NCBI GenBank assembly: GCA_045226255.1
Contig: JBGVCG010000037.1
Location: forward strand, 1-38,794
Direction of reading: 5' to 3'
DNA: 38,794 nucleotides
DNA from: UBA1181 sp045226255
GTDB taxonomy: Bacteria; Bacteroidota; Bacteroidia; Bacteroidales; Paludibacteraceae
Part shown: positions 32,357 through 38,794 of the stretch, piece by piece
How the letters are laid out: the number at the start of each line of letters is the position of its first letter
Position numbering within the stretch: the stretch's first letter is position 1
The notes under the pieces: model-generated
The model's database searches: none
What the model was told of the DNA's origin: nothing
What the model saw: only the letters and a program-made list of their open reading frames with translations
Program-made: the position numbers and the translations under genes

Positions 32357-32445
32357 GCGGCGGGTTGGATTCGAACCAACAGTAACCATTAGGAGTAAGC
32401 ATACGTTTAGGCCTTGAAAGAGGCAATTACAAAGCTTACCGCCGC
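32357..32445 (-). ncRNA. tRNA-like RNA B with non-canonical core
   Basis: The acceptor GCGGCGG/CCGCCGC (7 bp) and T-arm GTTGG-TTCGAAT-CCAAC (5 bp, 7-nt loop) are perfect for a tRNA, as are T8-A9. The part between them has no normal D- and anticodon arms: TAAGC pairs with GCTTA across about 32 nt, enclosing GCCT-CTTTCA-AGGC. The fold recalls Y-RNA tRNA-like modules, which keep the acceptor/T half and replace the rest. Its 3' flank TCAATA equals that of RNA C, 12 nt downstream. Its 5' end is only two bases after the T-run of RNA A. Confidence 0.75.
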
Positions 32446-32447
32446 AT

Positions 32448-32534
32448 AAAAAAAAAGACGGAAATTACGGTTCTGCCCTGTAGGAGCCCCGAAGGTCTCA
32501 TACTAATAGAAGTAAGAACCATTTAGTCCGTCTT
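32448..32534 (-). ncRNA. Multibranched structured RNA A ending in a T-run
   Basis: The ends pair as AAGACGGA/TCCGTCTT (32534-32527 with 32462-32455). After a symmetric 6x6 internal loop, GGTTCT/AGAACC (32520-32515 with 32474-32469) closes a junction holding TACT-TCTATT-AGTA and a hairpin capped by CC-TTCG-GG. Nine T follow (complement of 32448-32456). A -7-like box ends eight bases before the 5' arm, so transcription could start at the foot of the stem. It might be an independent RNA with terminator, or an attenuator in front of the tRNA-like RNAs. Confidence 0.65.
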
Positions 32535-32628
32535 ATGAACGTAAAAATACATACATTTTGTTTAATCACGAAAAATAAGACGAAAAAATCGTAAATGTGT
32601 TCCCAAATATCAATCGGGTATCGGGGAC

Positions 32629-32655
32629 GTAGAGACGCAAAATATTGCGTCTGTA
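32629..32655. repeat. Dispersed hairpin repeat, copy 5
   Basis: AGACGCAA-AATA-TTGCGTCT (32633-32652) flanked by GTAG and GTAC, four bases after the rtcB stop. Confidence 0.75.
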
Positions 32656-32658
32656 CAA

Positions 32659-33831
32659 TCACCCCTTAATCACCGCCACCGGCAACAATTTCGTCTTCAC
32701 CCTGACCAGATCCGCCTCGTTGGCGATGACCGTATCGATGTCCTTGTATGCCCCCGAGGCCTCCTGCATATCATCCTGGCTACGGATAGCGTGGACGATA
32801 CCCTTCGCCTCCAGCATCTCCACCTCCTGTCGCATATCCAGCGTGTCAATGGCCATCTTACGCGACATGACACGACCCGCGCCGTGCGAGCAGGAGCAGA
32901 ACGAGTCAGGGTTGCCAAGGCCTTCGACGATATACGAAGCAGTACCCTGCGAGCCTGGAATGATACCGACGACACCCTCTCGGGCAAGCGTGGCGCCCTT
33001 GCGGTGCACGATGACATCCACCCCGAAGTGGTTCTCGACAGCTGCGTAGTTGTGGGCGATGTTAATCATCGGCTCGAACTCGATACCCTTGAGCGCATCC
33101 GCGAGGACCTCCTCGATACGCTCCATCATCAGTTTTCTGTTGCACAGGGCGAAGTCCACGCAATACTTCATCTCCTCCCAATACATACCGAACTCCTTGC
33201 ATCCACGAGGCAAGAAAGGCAAGCGCAGCTCCGGAGGGACGCTGGAGTACCAACGAGCGTTCAGGGAGGACGCCAACTTATTGTAGAAATCACCCACCTG
33301 TTTTCCCAAGTTACGCGAACCCGAGTGGATCATGATCCAAAGCGTTCCCTCCTCATCCTTCTGCAACTCGATGAAGTGGTTACCACCTCCCAACGTACCC
33401 ACCTCGTGGCGGATGGAGTGCTGGCGACGGTTCACCACCTCCAGCTTATCCAAGTCATATCCCTGAGGCAAGTATTTCTCGTCCTGCGCCGCCTTGTGGT
33501 GGTCCATACCCAAAGGAATACGTTTCCGAATTCCTCGCATGATCTCCTTACGAAGCACCTCCACAGGGATGTCGCTCACCTTCCAGTTCGTCTTCACCGC
33601 ACACATTCCGCAGCCGATATCAACGCCCACCGCATTAGGGATGACGACATCCTTGCAGGCGAGCACCCCACCGATCGGCATACCCATACCAGCGTGCACG
33701 TCAGGCATGATGGCCAGGTGATGGAAGAGGAAAGGAAGGGTGGTCAAGTTCTCAATTTGACTCATGGCCGACTCCTCCACATTGTCGGTCCAAATTTTAA
33801 CCAAACGGTTGTTAATTGTTTTTATAATCAT
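32659..33831 (-). CDS. rtcB: RtcB family RNA ligase
   Basis: A protein of 390 residues from ATG 33831 (MIIKTINNRLVKIWTDNVEE). RtcB joins RNA ends carrying 2',3'-cyclic phosphate or 3'-phosphate to 5'-OH ends, using GTP and Mn, and so repairs tRNAs cut by ribotoxins. Visible motifs: PDVHAGMGMPIGG (Asp44, His46), VGVDIGCGM (Asp71 and Mn ligand Cys74), GTLGGGNHFIEL, HSGSRNLGKQV, GSQGTASYIVEG and CSCSHGAGRVMSR, where the His of SHGAGR is the guanylylated residue. The set is complete, so the enzyme should be active. It is of the compact bacterial type (E. coli 408 aa). No archease or prfH is adjacent. It has its own promoter with a palindromic operator and lies between rlaP and the structured RNAs. 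Confidence 0.95.
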   Translation of the reverse strand: MIIKTINNRLVKIWTDNVEESAMSQIENLTTLPFLFHHLAIMPDVHAGMGMPIGGVLACKDVVIPNAVGVDIGCGMCAVKTNWKVSDIPVEVLRKEIMRGIRKRIPLGMDHHKAAQDEKYLPQGYDLDKLEVVNRRQHSIRHEVGTLGGGNHFIELQKDEEGTLWIMIHSGSRNLGKQVGDFYNKLASSLNARWYSSVPPELRLPFLPRGCKEFGMYWEEMKYCVDFALCNRKLMMERIEEVLADALKGIEFEPMINIAHNYAAVENHFGVDVIVHRKGATLAREGVVGIIPGSQGTASYIVEGLGNPDSFCSCSHGAGRVMSRKMAIDTLDMRQEVEMLEAKGIVHAIRSQDDMQEASGAYKDIDTVIANEADLVRVKTKLLPVAVIKG

Positions 33832-33906
33832 CTCTATCAATCTTTTAAATTACACTTTCTTCTTGTGGCACCCCCACCCGGCAACCCGAATGGAAGGTTC
33901 ACGATG

Positions 33907-33960
33907 CAAAGTAAACATGCCACTACGCGATCTATTTGCATACCTGAAAAAATTTACATT
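33907..33960 (-). promoter_or_regulatory. rtcB promoter/operator module
   Basis: Leftward: an A+T tract (AATGTAAATTTTTTCAGG), the imperfect palindrome TATGCAA-ATAGA-TCGCGTA (complement of 33924-33942), nine bases, then TTACTTTG (complement of 33907-33914; 7/8 of TAnnTTTG). Over 40 bp (33921-33960) it matches the rlaP module at 34893-34933 with two mismatches and one single-base gap. Confidence 0.75.
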
Positions 33961-33987
33961 GTTTTTTTAAAAACACTCTATTTTTCC

Positions 33988-34818
33988 CTATTGGGATAGG
34001 ACCATATCATACAATATAGCGTCCAGCTTTTCGTGTGAAACCCTTTGCTGTTCCGGCCGGAATGAACCGATGCGCGCATCGTAATAGTCCGCCAACCGAT
34101 GGGTGAAGAGCTGCAACCCGGCATCGACCAACTGTAAATCACACTCGTTTCCACTCTTCTTCAGTTGAAGCAAACGGTCTATCTGAACCTTTATTTCCTC
34201 ATCCTCCACAACACCCTCCACAAGTTCCTTGAACGCTACAGGAGGCATTGACAGGTTCTTTTCGATCCATTTACAAGCCAATACACCCCGAAGGTAGTAT
34301 AGGAAACGTTTAGCAGAGCAGCCATCCTTCTGCAGGTATCGCTCATTGTGCTTGTTGTACATGCTGTTGTAGTGGTACATACCTTTGATAGGATTGAAAC
34401 AAAGTGATTCCACCTCTAAAATTCGCCGGATGAATTCTTCATTTTTATAATAAATCTTAGGCGAATTGAACCATTCGAGCAATGATGGATTTCCACGGCT
34501 GAACATCACGAGCGCCTTCCGCAGTTCCCATCCTGCCAAGTCCACATCGTCGTCGTACATACGCTCGATCACATCACGTTGCTCCCTGATCATAAAGTAC
34601 CATTCAGGCTTGTGCACATAGATGAAACGCACGTCCCAATCGCTGTTCTTTGACTCGAAGCCCCATGCGCGACTGCCTGACTCAACAGCCAGCAGGATCT
34701 TCACGCCAAACTCTTCCTCCACCTCCCTGAGATGCGTAGGTATGGCGACTTTCTCCATGTAATCCGCACTGAAGTTCGTCATTTCAAGACATTTGTTCAA
34801 ATTTCCAGTTTCCATCAT
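33988..34818 (-). CDS. RlaP/YcgL-type nucleotidyltransferase
   Basis: A protein of 276 residues (ATG 34818 or 34815; the frame beyond runs through the promoter). The polymerase-beta-type nucleotidyltransferase site is VESGSRAWGFESKNSDWDVR (GS...DxD, about 50-69), with a third acidic region DDVDLAGWELRKAL. RGNPSLLEWFNSP and the helix YNSMYNKHNERYL are typical of the PF10127 group (RlaP, RNA-ligase-associated). The family is linked by gene neighbourhood to RNA ligases and is predicted to add nucleotides to, or prepare, damaged RNA ends. It lies 156 bp upstream of rtcB with a matching operator and opposite the WYL regulator. Confidence 0.88.
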   Translation of the reverse strand: MMETGNLNKCLEMTNFSADYMEKVAIPTHLREVEEEFGVKILLAVESGSRAWGFESKNSDWDVRFIYVHKPEWYFMIREQRDVIERMYDDDVDLAGWELRKALVMFSRGNPSLLEWFNSPKIYYKNEEFIRRILEVESLCFNPIKGMYHYNSMYNKHNERYLQKDGCSAKRFLYYLRGVLACKWIEKNLSMPPVAFKELVEGVVEDEEIKVQIDRLLQLKKSGNECDLQLVDAGLQLFTHRLADYYDARIGSFRPEQQRVSHEKLDAILYDMVLSQ

Positions 34819-34878
34819 TCTCTTCTTTTTGTTTATCAATATCAGACCCCAAACATCGGTCTCCTTTAAAACACACTG

Positions 34879-34933
34879 CAAAATAAAATACCCACTACGC
34901 AATCTATTTGCGTACCTGAAAAAATTTTACATT
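34879..34933 (-). promoter_or_regulatory. rlaP promoter/operator module
   Basis: Leftward: A+T tract, the perfect palindrome TACGCAA-ATAGA-TTGCGTA (complement of 34896-34914), nine bases, then TTATTTTG (complement of 34879-34886; 7/8 of TAnnTTTG). The site is in the gap between rlaP and the divergent WYL gene, so it could also serve autoregulation. Spacing is identical to the rtcB module. Confidence 0.78.
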
Positions 34934-34989
34934 CGAACGAATTTTTTCGGCAGAAAGGGCTATATTAGCATAGATGTAAACAAGATAAT

Positions 34990-36042
34990 ATGCCAGCCAA
35001 CAAGAATGCGTTGATACGCTACAAGACCATAGACAATTGTCTACGCAACCCCTATCGGCGGTGGACGCTCGAGGATTTAGTCGAGGCCTGTTCCGACGCA
35101 CTCTACGAGATGGAGGGGATCAGCAAAGGAGTATCCGTGCGAACCGTACAGAGCGACATACAGATGATGCGCTCCGACAAGTTAGGGTACAATGCGCCCA
35201 TCGAGGTGTACGACCACAAATACTACCGTTATGCGGAAGAGGATTATTCCATCATGAACATGCCCATGTCGCAAAACGACTACGATGTCATGCAGGAGGC
35301 GGTAGATATGCTGCGACAATTGGAGGGTTTTGGACAATTTTCCGAGATGGCAGATGTAGTTAGTCGGTTGCAAGACAAATTGGCTATTTCCCGCAATAAT
35401 AGGAAACCCATTATTCATTTTGACAGCGTACCCAACCTAGTAGGCATACGTTTGCTCACTCCGCTATACAATCACATTGCAAACAAGCAGACGTTGCGGA
35501 TTATGTATCAATCCTTTAACGCCAGAGAGCCTGTCGAGTATATACTATGCCCTTACCTGCTGAAGGAGTTCCGCAACCGTTGGTTCCTGTTTGGCTCAAA
35601 GGCAAGTAATCTCATGATGTTTAATTTGGCACTAGACCGTATTGTTAGCATTGAACCTTCGAATGTGCCGTTCCGAGAGAACCCAGACTTTGACCCAGAG
35701 CATTTCTTTGATGATGTGGTGGGTGTAAGCAAAAACATCAACAGCACGCCTCGGAAAATCATCTTTTGGGCAACACGTGAGCAAAGCAAATACATCAAGA
35801 CAAAGCCTATCCATCCCTCTCAGAAGATCATCCAAGAGAATAAGGAGGATGGCAGCTGCACCTTTAGCATCAATGTGGTGATCAATTTCGAGATGTATTC
35901 CGTCTTCATGTCGTACGGACCAGGCATTCAGATTCTACGCCCACCGACTGCCAGAAAATTCATGCGGGACAAAATGAGGCAAGCGGCGAGCATGTACCAG
36001 AAGGAGGTGGAGGATCCCGAAACGGGAGAGTCCACACTTTAA
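34990..36042 (+). CDS. WYL-domain regulator of the RNA-repair locus
   Basis: A protein of 350 residues. The N-terminal region (1-90) is a winged helix-turn-helix (NPYRRWTLEDLVEACSDALY, then GVSVRTVQSDIQMMRSDKLG). The WYL domain (about 165-245) has LRIMYQSFNAREPVEYILCP and YLLKEFRNRWFLFG, with the nucleotide-binding aromatic and Arg residues; the WCX-type extension follows to 340. WYL regulators respond to nucleic-acid or nucleotide ligands. It is divergent from rlaP, and the palindrome TACGCAA-N5-TTGCGTA in the gap recurs before rtcB, so I infer it controls both. Activation is plausible because the sites lie in the -33 region of promoters with imperfect -7 boxes. Its stop overlaps that of the convergent GNAT gene. 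Confidence 0.9.
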   Translation: MPANKNALIRYKTIDNCLRNPYRRWTLEDLVEACSDALYEMEGISKGVSVRTVQSDIQMMRSDKLGYNAPIEVYDHKYYRYAEEDYSIMNMPMSQNDYDVMQEAVDMLRQLEGFGQFSEMADVVSRLQDKLAISRNNRKPIIHFDSVPNLVGIRLLTPLYNHIANKQTLRIMYQSFNAREPVEYILCPYLLKEFRNRWFLFGSKASNLMMFNLALDRIVSIEPSNVPFRENPDFDPEHFFDDVVGVSKNINSTPRKIIFWATREQSKYIKTKPIHPSQKIIQENKEDGSCTFSINVVINFEMYSVFMSYGPGIQILRPPTARKFMRDKMRQAASMYQKEVEDPETGESTL

Positions 36043-36581
36043 GAATCTTCCCCCTCTTTGGGCATAGCCTCCCAGAAGGAGCGCAATTCGTTGATTATAA
36101 GATCATAGTCACGCATAGTAAAAGTTCCTTCCCCCATAATCATGATGGTATAGTCGACACCCCCGAAGGAACGTCCGACACCCGTATCACGGAAGCCATT
36201 GCGCAGGTAGAAGGCATGGCGGCGGCGACGTTGTTCGGTATTATCGCACACCTGCTCCGGTGACTCCATATCGAGGATGTTGGTGGAGGATTTGTATTTA
36301 TCGATCAACCGTGAAAGGATCTGTTGCCCAATACCCTTGCCCCGCAACTCATCCGGCACGGCGAAGTACCAGAACCAATTGAACGTTTTACGGGGATATA
36401 CGATGGTGAAACCCAGCAAAGACTCATGGTCATAATAAGCCGTGAAATCAAGCGGCATAGTCTCCACAAGCCGCATAAGGTCTTGCCAAGGGATCTGCTC
36501 CTCTACAGGGAAGGCCGTTTCGTAGAGACGCTTCAGTTGTTGATCCCCAGCATGAACCGAGGTTATCTTTTTCTCTATCAT
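36039..36581 (-). CDS. GNAT family N-acetyltransferase
   Basis: A protein of 180 residues. GNAT elements are clear: HESLLGFTIVYPR substrate strand, FAVPDELRGKGIGQQILSRL acetyl-CoA loop (RGKGIG, about 76-95), and RRHAFYLRNGFRDTGVGRSF near 120-140. The last 35 residues (MRDYDLIINELRSFWEAMP) form an extra helix. The acceptor is unknown. It ends convergently on the WYL gene, the two stop codons sharing the bases TTAA at 36039-36042. Confidence 0.9.
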   Translation of the reverse strand: MIEKKITSVHAGDQQLKRLYETAFPVEEQIPWQDLMRLVETMPLDFTAYYDHESLLGFTIVYPRKTFNWFWYFAVPDELRGKGIGQQILSRLIDKYKSSTNILDMESPEQVCDNTEQRRRRHAFYLRNGFRDTGVGRSFGGVDYTIMIMGEGTFTMRDYDLIINELRSFWEAMPKEGEDS

Positions 36582-36595
36582 ACAACCCTAATCCA

Positions 36596-37240
36596 TCATT
36601 TCAACGGCTTAGCCGGCCAACCATAATCCAGAACCATGGAGACCGGAAGGTTATGTTTCTGTACATACTCCGCAAGCACCTCCAACCTACGTTGTTCACG
36701 TTTCTGCTCATTGCTATGGAAATCATGGAAAACCTCATACTTATCCCCGAAGATCTGTTGGGCGCTCTTCAAGTTATCGGAGCCGTCAGCCACCTGGTCG
36801 AAAGAGGCTACCTCATAGCCCGTGTCGGTTTGACGGATATGCAGCAAGCCAGGATGGTTTCCGCCCGACACCGTCTTCAGCGTATCGCCCGACCGATTGT
36901 AGTTGAACACCCAAAAATCGCCCCACACCAAAATATTCTCCGCATCACGTTCATCGACCGCCACGATTTTATGGAAAGGCACACAAAACTCCGATTCGGC
37001 GTACTGACCACCGATCTCATTCACAAAGAAACGTTCAATGGCGGGGAAATAATTCGTCTCCCTCTCCACGGCGACGGTATCACTGACGCTCGGCTCCACC
37101 CCACTCGTCGTTTCCACCGATTTGGGCTGGCAACCCATCAACTGCGCGCAGCACCAGAGCAGGGCCGCGAATTCCATCAGGACCACGACACTCACTGCGT
37201 GGGATTCCTTTCTTTCAAGTGATTTCATGTTCTGATTCAT
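36596..37240 (-). CDS. Putative lipoprotein, 214 aa
   Basis: The N-terminus has a basic start, a hydrophobic stretch VSVVVLMEFAALLWCCAQLM and the lipobox LMGC, followed by a Ser/Thr/Glu-rich linker (about 38-60), so the protein is probably anchored in the inner or outer membrane facing the periplasm. The mature part (62-214) includes EIGGQYAESEFCVPFHKIVA, VWGDFWVFNYNRSGDTLKTV and GGNHPGLLHI. It looks like a small single-domain alpha/beta fold, but no family is recognised. It is 15 bp upstream of the GNAT gene on the same strand, so they are co-transcribed. Confidence 0.8.
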   Translation of the reverse strand: MNQNMKSLERKESHAVSVVVLMEFAALLWCCAQLMGCQPKSVETTSGVEPSVSDTVAVERETNYFPAIERFFVNEIGGQYAESEFCVPFHKIVAVDERDAENILVWGDFWVFNYNRSGDTLKTVSGGNHPGLLHIRQTDTGYEVASFDQVADGSDNLKSAQQIFGDKYEVFHDFHSNEQKREQRRLEVLAEYVQKHNLPVSMVLDYGWPAKPLK

Positions 37241-37472
37241 GTATTATGATTTAAGGTTAAAACATTCACTCTCAAGCCACTGCAAGTTGGGCAACCGTCC
37301 CCGTTCGACGGTTTCGCAGGAAAAACATCTATTTACTTATCTCAACGCACAATCAATCTACTCGATGTACTTTCCCGTGTCATTCATAAATCTAAAATAC
37401 GTTGCCTAAAATCTGACAGAAAACGATTTTAGGTCATCTTCTAACATCCGTCGAATACGTAAAGATAATAAA

Positions 37473-37526
37473 AACGGACGATATAACCGCAATTATCATA
37501 AGAAAATTTAACGTATATCGTCCGTT
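37473..37526. repeat. 13-bp inverted repeat, 28-nt loop
   Basis: AACGGACGATATA (37473-37485) and TATATCGTCCGTT (37514-37526) are perfectly complementary. With the nearby 9-bp hairpin at 37405-37433 it may be part of a small inverted-repeat element. Confidence 0.7.
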
Positions 37527-37572
37527 ATGATGTTTTGTCAAGGCTATCCCTAATGAATTAGCCGTAAAAGCG

Positions 37573-37806
37573 TCATAGATTCCCCTTGAAAATCTTCACT
37601 GGATTGCCTCGTTCCAACAGATTGTGATTCATCCAAACGACACGGTCTTGTTCCGCTTTCTTCTCATCTTCCATCTCCATGAGTTTCAGCAGGAGACGAT
37701 CAGGGGTAGCCTCATGGCCATCTCAATCTGCTGTTGCGACAAAAGCACAACCTCCTCCCCGTAGACCTTGAAGGGAATGGGTTGAGGAAGAAGGAGCCCC
37801 AATCTG
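37573..37806 (-). pseudogene. C-terminal remnant of an unidentified protein gene
   Basis: Leftward, one frame reads PIPFKVYGEEVVLLSQQQIE then MAMR before it goes out of register near 37710. The next frame continues LLKLMEMEDEKKAEQDRVVW and ends NLLERGNPVKIFKGNL with TGA at 37573-37575. Together they give a plausible protein tail of about 75 residues interrupted by a frameshift and without a start. The parent family is not recognised. Confidence 0.55.
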
Positions 37807-37846
37807 TAAATTAGCGTTAATTATACAATATTTACAACTGAAAGCA

Positions 37847-37876
37847 TTGTAGCACAAAAACAAAGCATTATATTTG
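37847..37876 (+). promoter_or_regulatory. Promoter of the RhuM-like gene
   Basis: TTG (37847-37849), 19 bases, TATATTTG (37869-37876): an exact Bacteroidetes promoter, giving a leader of about 90 nt before the ATG at 37973. Confidence 0.7.
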
Positions 37877-37972
37877 CATTGAAAATTGACACCTGGTATA
37901 AGAAACAATAACAATCCACAGGCTAAGGATTTTCATCTACTATTTGTTTGACCAATAAGCACTTCAAATTCT

Positions 37973-38794
37973 ATGAACGACAAGAACGAAATCATACTGT
38001 ACCAGCCTGATGAAACGATAAAGCTGGAAGTGAGGATGAGCGAGGAAACGGTTTGGCTCACACAACAACAAATGACCATCCTTTTTGAAACCTCAAAACA
38101 AAATATTAGCCTCCACATTAATAACATATTCAGGGAAAGGGAATTAGAAAAGAATTCAGTTGTCAAGGATTACTTGACAACTGCTGCTGATGGGAAAAAC
38201 TATCGCACACGGATATACAATTTAGATGTTATTATATCTGTTGGATATCGAGTAAAAAGTAAAAGAGGCACTCAATTCAGAATATGGGCCAATAGCATAT
38301 TAAAAGACTATCTATTAAGAGGATACGCATTAAACAACAAATTGAAAAGTATAGAAAATCAGTTGGAAAATCAGCAAAAACAGCTTGCGGACCACCAGCA
38401 AAAGATAGACTTCTTTGTGCGCACAGCCCTGCCTCCCGTCGAAGGGATCTTCTATGACGGTAACATGCTTGAGCCTTTCGCCTTCGTCAACAAACTGATA
38501 CGATCGGCTCGGGAACGCATTGTCCTGATTGACAACTATGTGGACGAGACCGTGTTGCTACGTTTGGCGGAACGGGAGGAGAATGTTCAAGCTAAGATTT
38601 ACACGCAACGCACCTCCCCCTCCTTCAACGTGGCCTTGGCGCAACACAACAACCAATACGCACCGATCGATTTGAGCATCTTCACCCAATCGCACGACCG
38701 CTTCCTAATAATCGACCAAGATGTCTACCACATCGGCGCCTCCATCAAGGACCTCGGGAAGAAATGGTTCGCCTTCTGCAAAATGGAGCTGCAG
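37973..38794 (+). CDS. RhuM-like virulence family protein, runs off the window
   Basis: ATG 37973 opens a frame of 274 codons that continues beyond the right edge. The N-terminal region IILYQPDETIKLEVRMSEET then VWLTQQQMTILFETSKQNIS and VKDYLTTAADGKNYRTRIYN is the RhuM/DUF4 'death-on-curing'-like DNA-binding type found in many accessory loci. A coiled coil follows (about 120-145, LKSIENQLENQQKQLADHQQ). The C-terminal part ERIVLIDNYVDETVLLRLAE ... SHDRFLIIDQDVYHIGASIK resembles a phospholipase-D-like fold with only one HxR/K-type motif (HDRFLIID). The role is unknown; many members sit beside toxin or restriction genes. It has a strong promoter of its own. Confidence 0.85.
   Translation, partial: MNDKNEIILYQPDETIKLEVRMSEETVWLTQQQMTILFETSKQNISLHINNIFRERELEKNSVVKDYLTTAADGKNYRTRIYNLDVIISVGYRVKSKRGTQFRIWANSILKDYLLRGYALNNKLKSIENQLENQQKQLADHQQKIDFFVRTALPPVEGIFYDGNMLEPFAFVNKLIRSARERIVLIDNYVDETVLLRLAEREENVQAKIYTQRTSPSFNVALAQHNNQYAPIDLSIFTQSHDRFLIIDQDVYHIGASIKDLGKKWFAFCKMELQ

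Larger units (their letters stand above)
32130..32658 (-). other. 529-bp non-coding block of structured RNAs between rtcB and the TerD-like gene
   Basis: No protein gene. Leftward order after rtcB: dispersed hairpin (32629-32655), the short palindrome ACGA-AAAAA-TCGT (32580-32592), a -7-like box TATTTTTA (complement of 32542-32549), RNA A (32455-32534), tRNA-like RNA B (32357-32445), tRNA-like RNA C (32214-32344), then an 84-nt leader to the next start. Confidence 0.75.
37241..37972. other. 732-bp gap with inverted repeats, a gene remnant and the RhuM promoter
   Basis: Contents in order: a hairpin AACCGTC/GACGGTT (37293-37313), a hairpin CCTAAAATC/GATTTTAGG (37405-37433), a 13-bp inverted repeat (37473-37526), a leftward pseudogene (37573-37806), and a rightward promoter (37847-37876). 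No intact gene. Confidence 0.6.

Noticed and set aside
32214..32445. Two ordinary tRNA genes
   Set aside because: One has a 48-nt anticodon loop and the other no normal D- or anticodon arm; neither can be assigned an anticodon or has an encoded CCA, so they are listed as tRNA-like RNAs.
32791..33999. 402-codon open frame on the + strand
   Set aside because: Antisense to rtcB, whose catalytic motifs are complete; the frame's translation has shadow-like composition.

Overview
The window comes from a Bacteroidales chromosome (Bacteroides/Parabacteroides/Prevotella type; genus not fixed). Supporting this are several promoters with the Bacteroidetes -7 box TAnnTTTG (two of them with a TTG about 19 bp upstream), mostly weak Shine-Dalgarno sites, AAA/DUF4143 ATPases, a RhuM-like protein, a CzcA/CusA efflux operon and a dispersed GTAGAGACGCAA...TTGCGTCTsTAC hairpin. 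There are no ribosomal RNA genes, no canonical tRNAs, no CRISPR array and no intact transposase.

Layout. 0-3.5 kb: a gene leaving on the left, about 1 kb of decayed sequence with a 32-bp tandem repeat, a Bacteroidales hypothetical gene, an orphan antitoxin-like gene next to an OmpA-like secreted protein, and a DUF2809 membrane protein. 3.6-6.4 kb: an AspT/YidE-type transporter translationally coupled to an unannotated 27-residue membrane peptide, with a divergent LysR regulator. 6.5-11.9 kb: a heavy-metal RND efflux operon (adaptor lipoprotein, pump, TolC-like channel) behind a Fur-like palindrome. 12.3-13.2 kb: two small hypotheticals.

13.4-23.5 kb: a leftward accessory cluster of ADP-ribosylglycohydrolase, AAA+ ATPase, UDG-like protein, PD-(D/E)XK nuclease, DUF4143 ATPase, DnaQ-type exonuclease, GIY-YIG nuclease, YopX-like protein and a WYL regulator. 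The same palindrome, TGCCA-N5-TGGCA, lies exactly 11 bp upstream of the -7 box of both the WYL operon and the AAA+/glycohydrolase operon, which points to one regulon. The DUF4143 ATPase lies between the intact exonuclease gene and a copied piece of that gene's 3' end.

23.6-28.8 kb: ordinary genes (two GNATs, TPR protein, FKBP isomerase, beta-carbonic anhydrase, cation diffusion facilitator, YqiA-like hydrolase). 28.9-36.0 kb: the most interesting part, an RNA-repair locus. A divergent WYL regulator faces rlaP (nucleotidyltransferase) and rtcB (RNA ligase). Each of these two has its own near-identical 40-bp operator/promoter module. Between rtcB and a large MXAN_6230/SCO0854-type zinc/TerD-like protein lie three consecutive structured RNAs: a multibranched RNA ending in nine T, a tRNA-like RNA with a non-canonical core, and a tRNA-like RNA with a 48-nt anticodon loop. 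A RES-like gene of different base composition follows. I infer that WYL-controlled RtcB/RlaP works on, or senses damage through, these tRNA mimics. 36.0-38.8 kb: a GNAT, a lipoprotein, a gene remnant and a RhuM-like gene that runs off the window.
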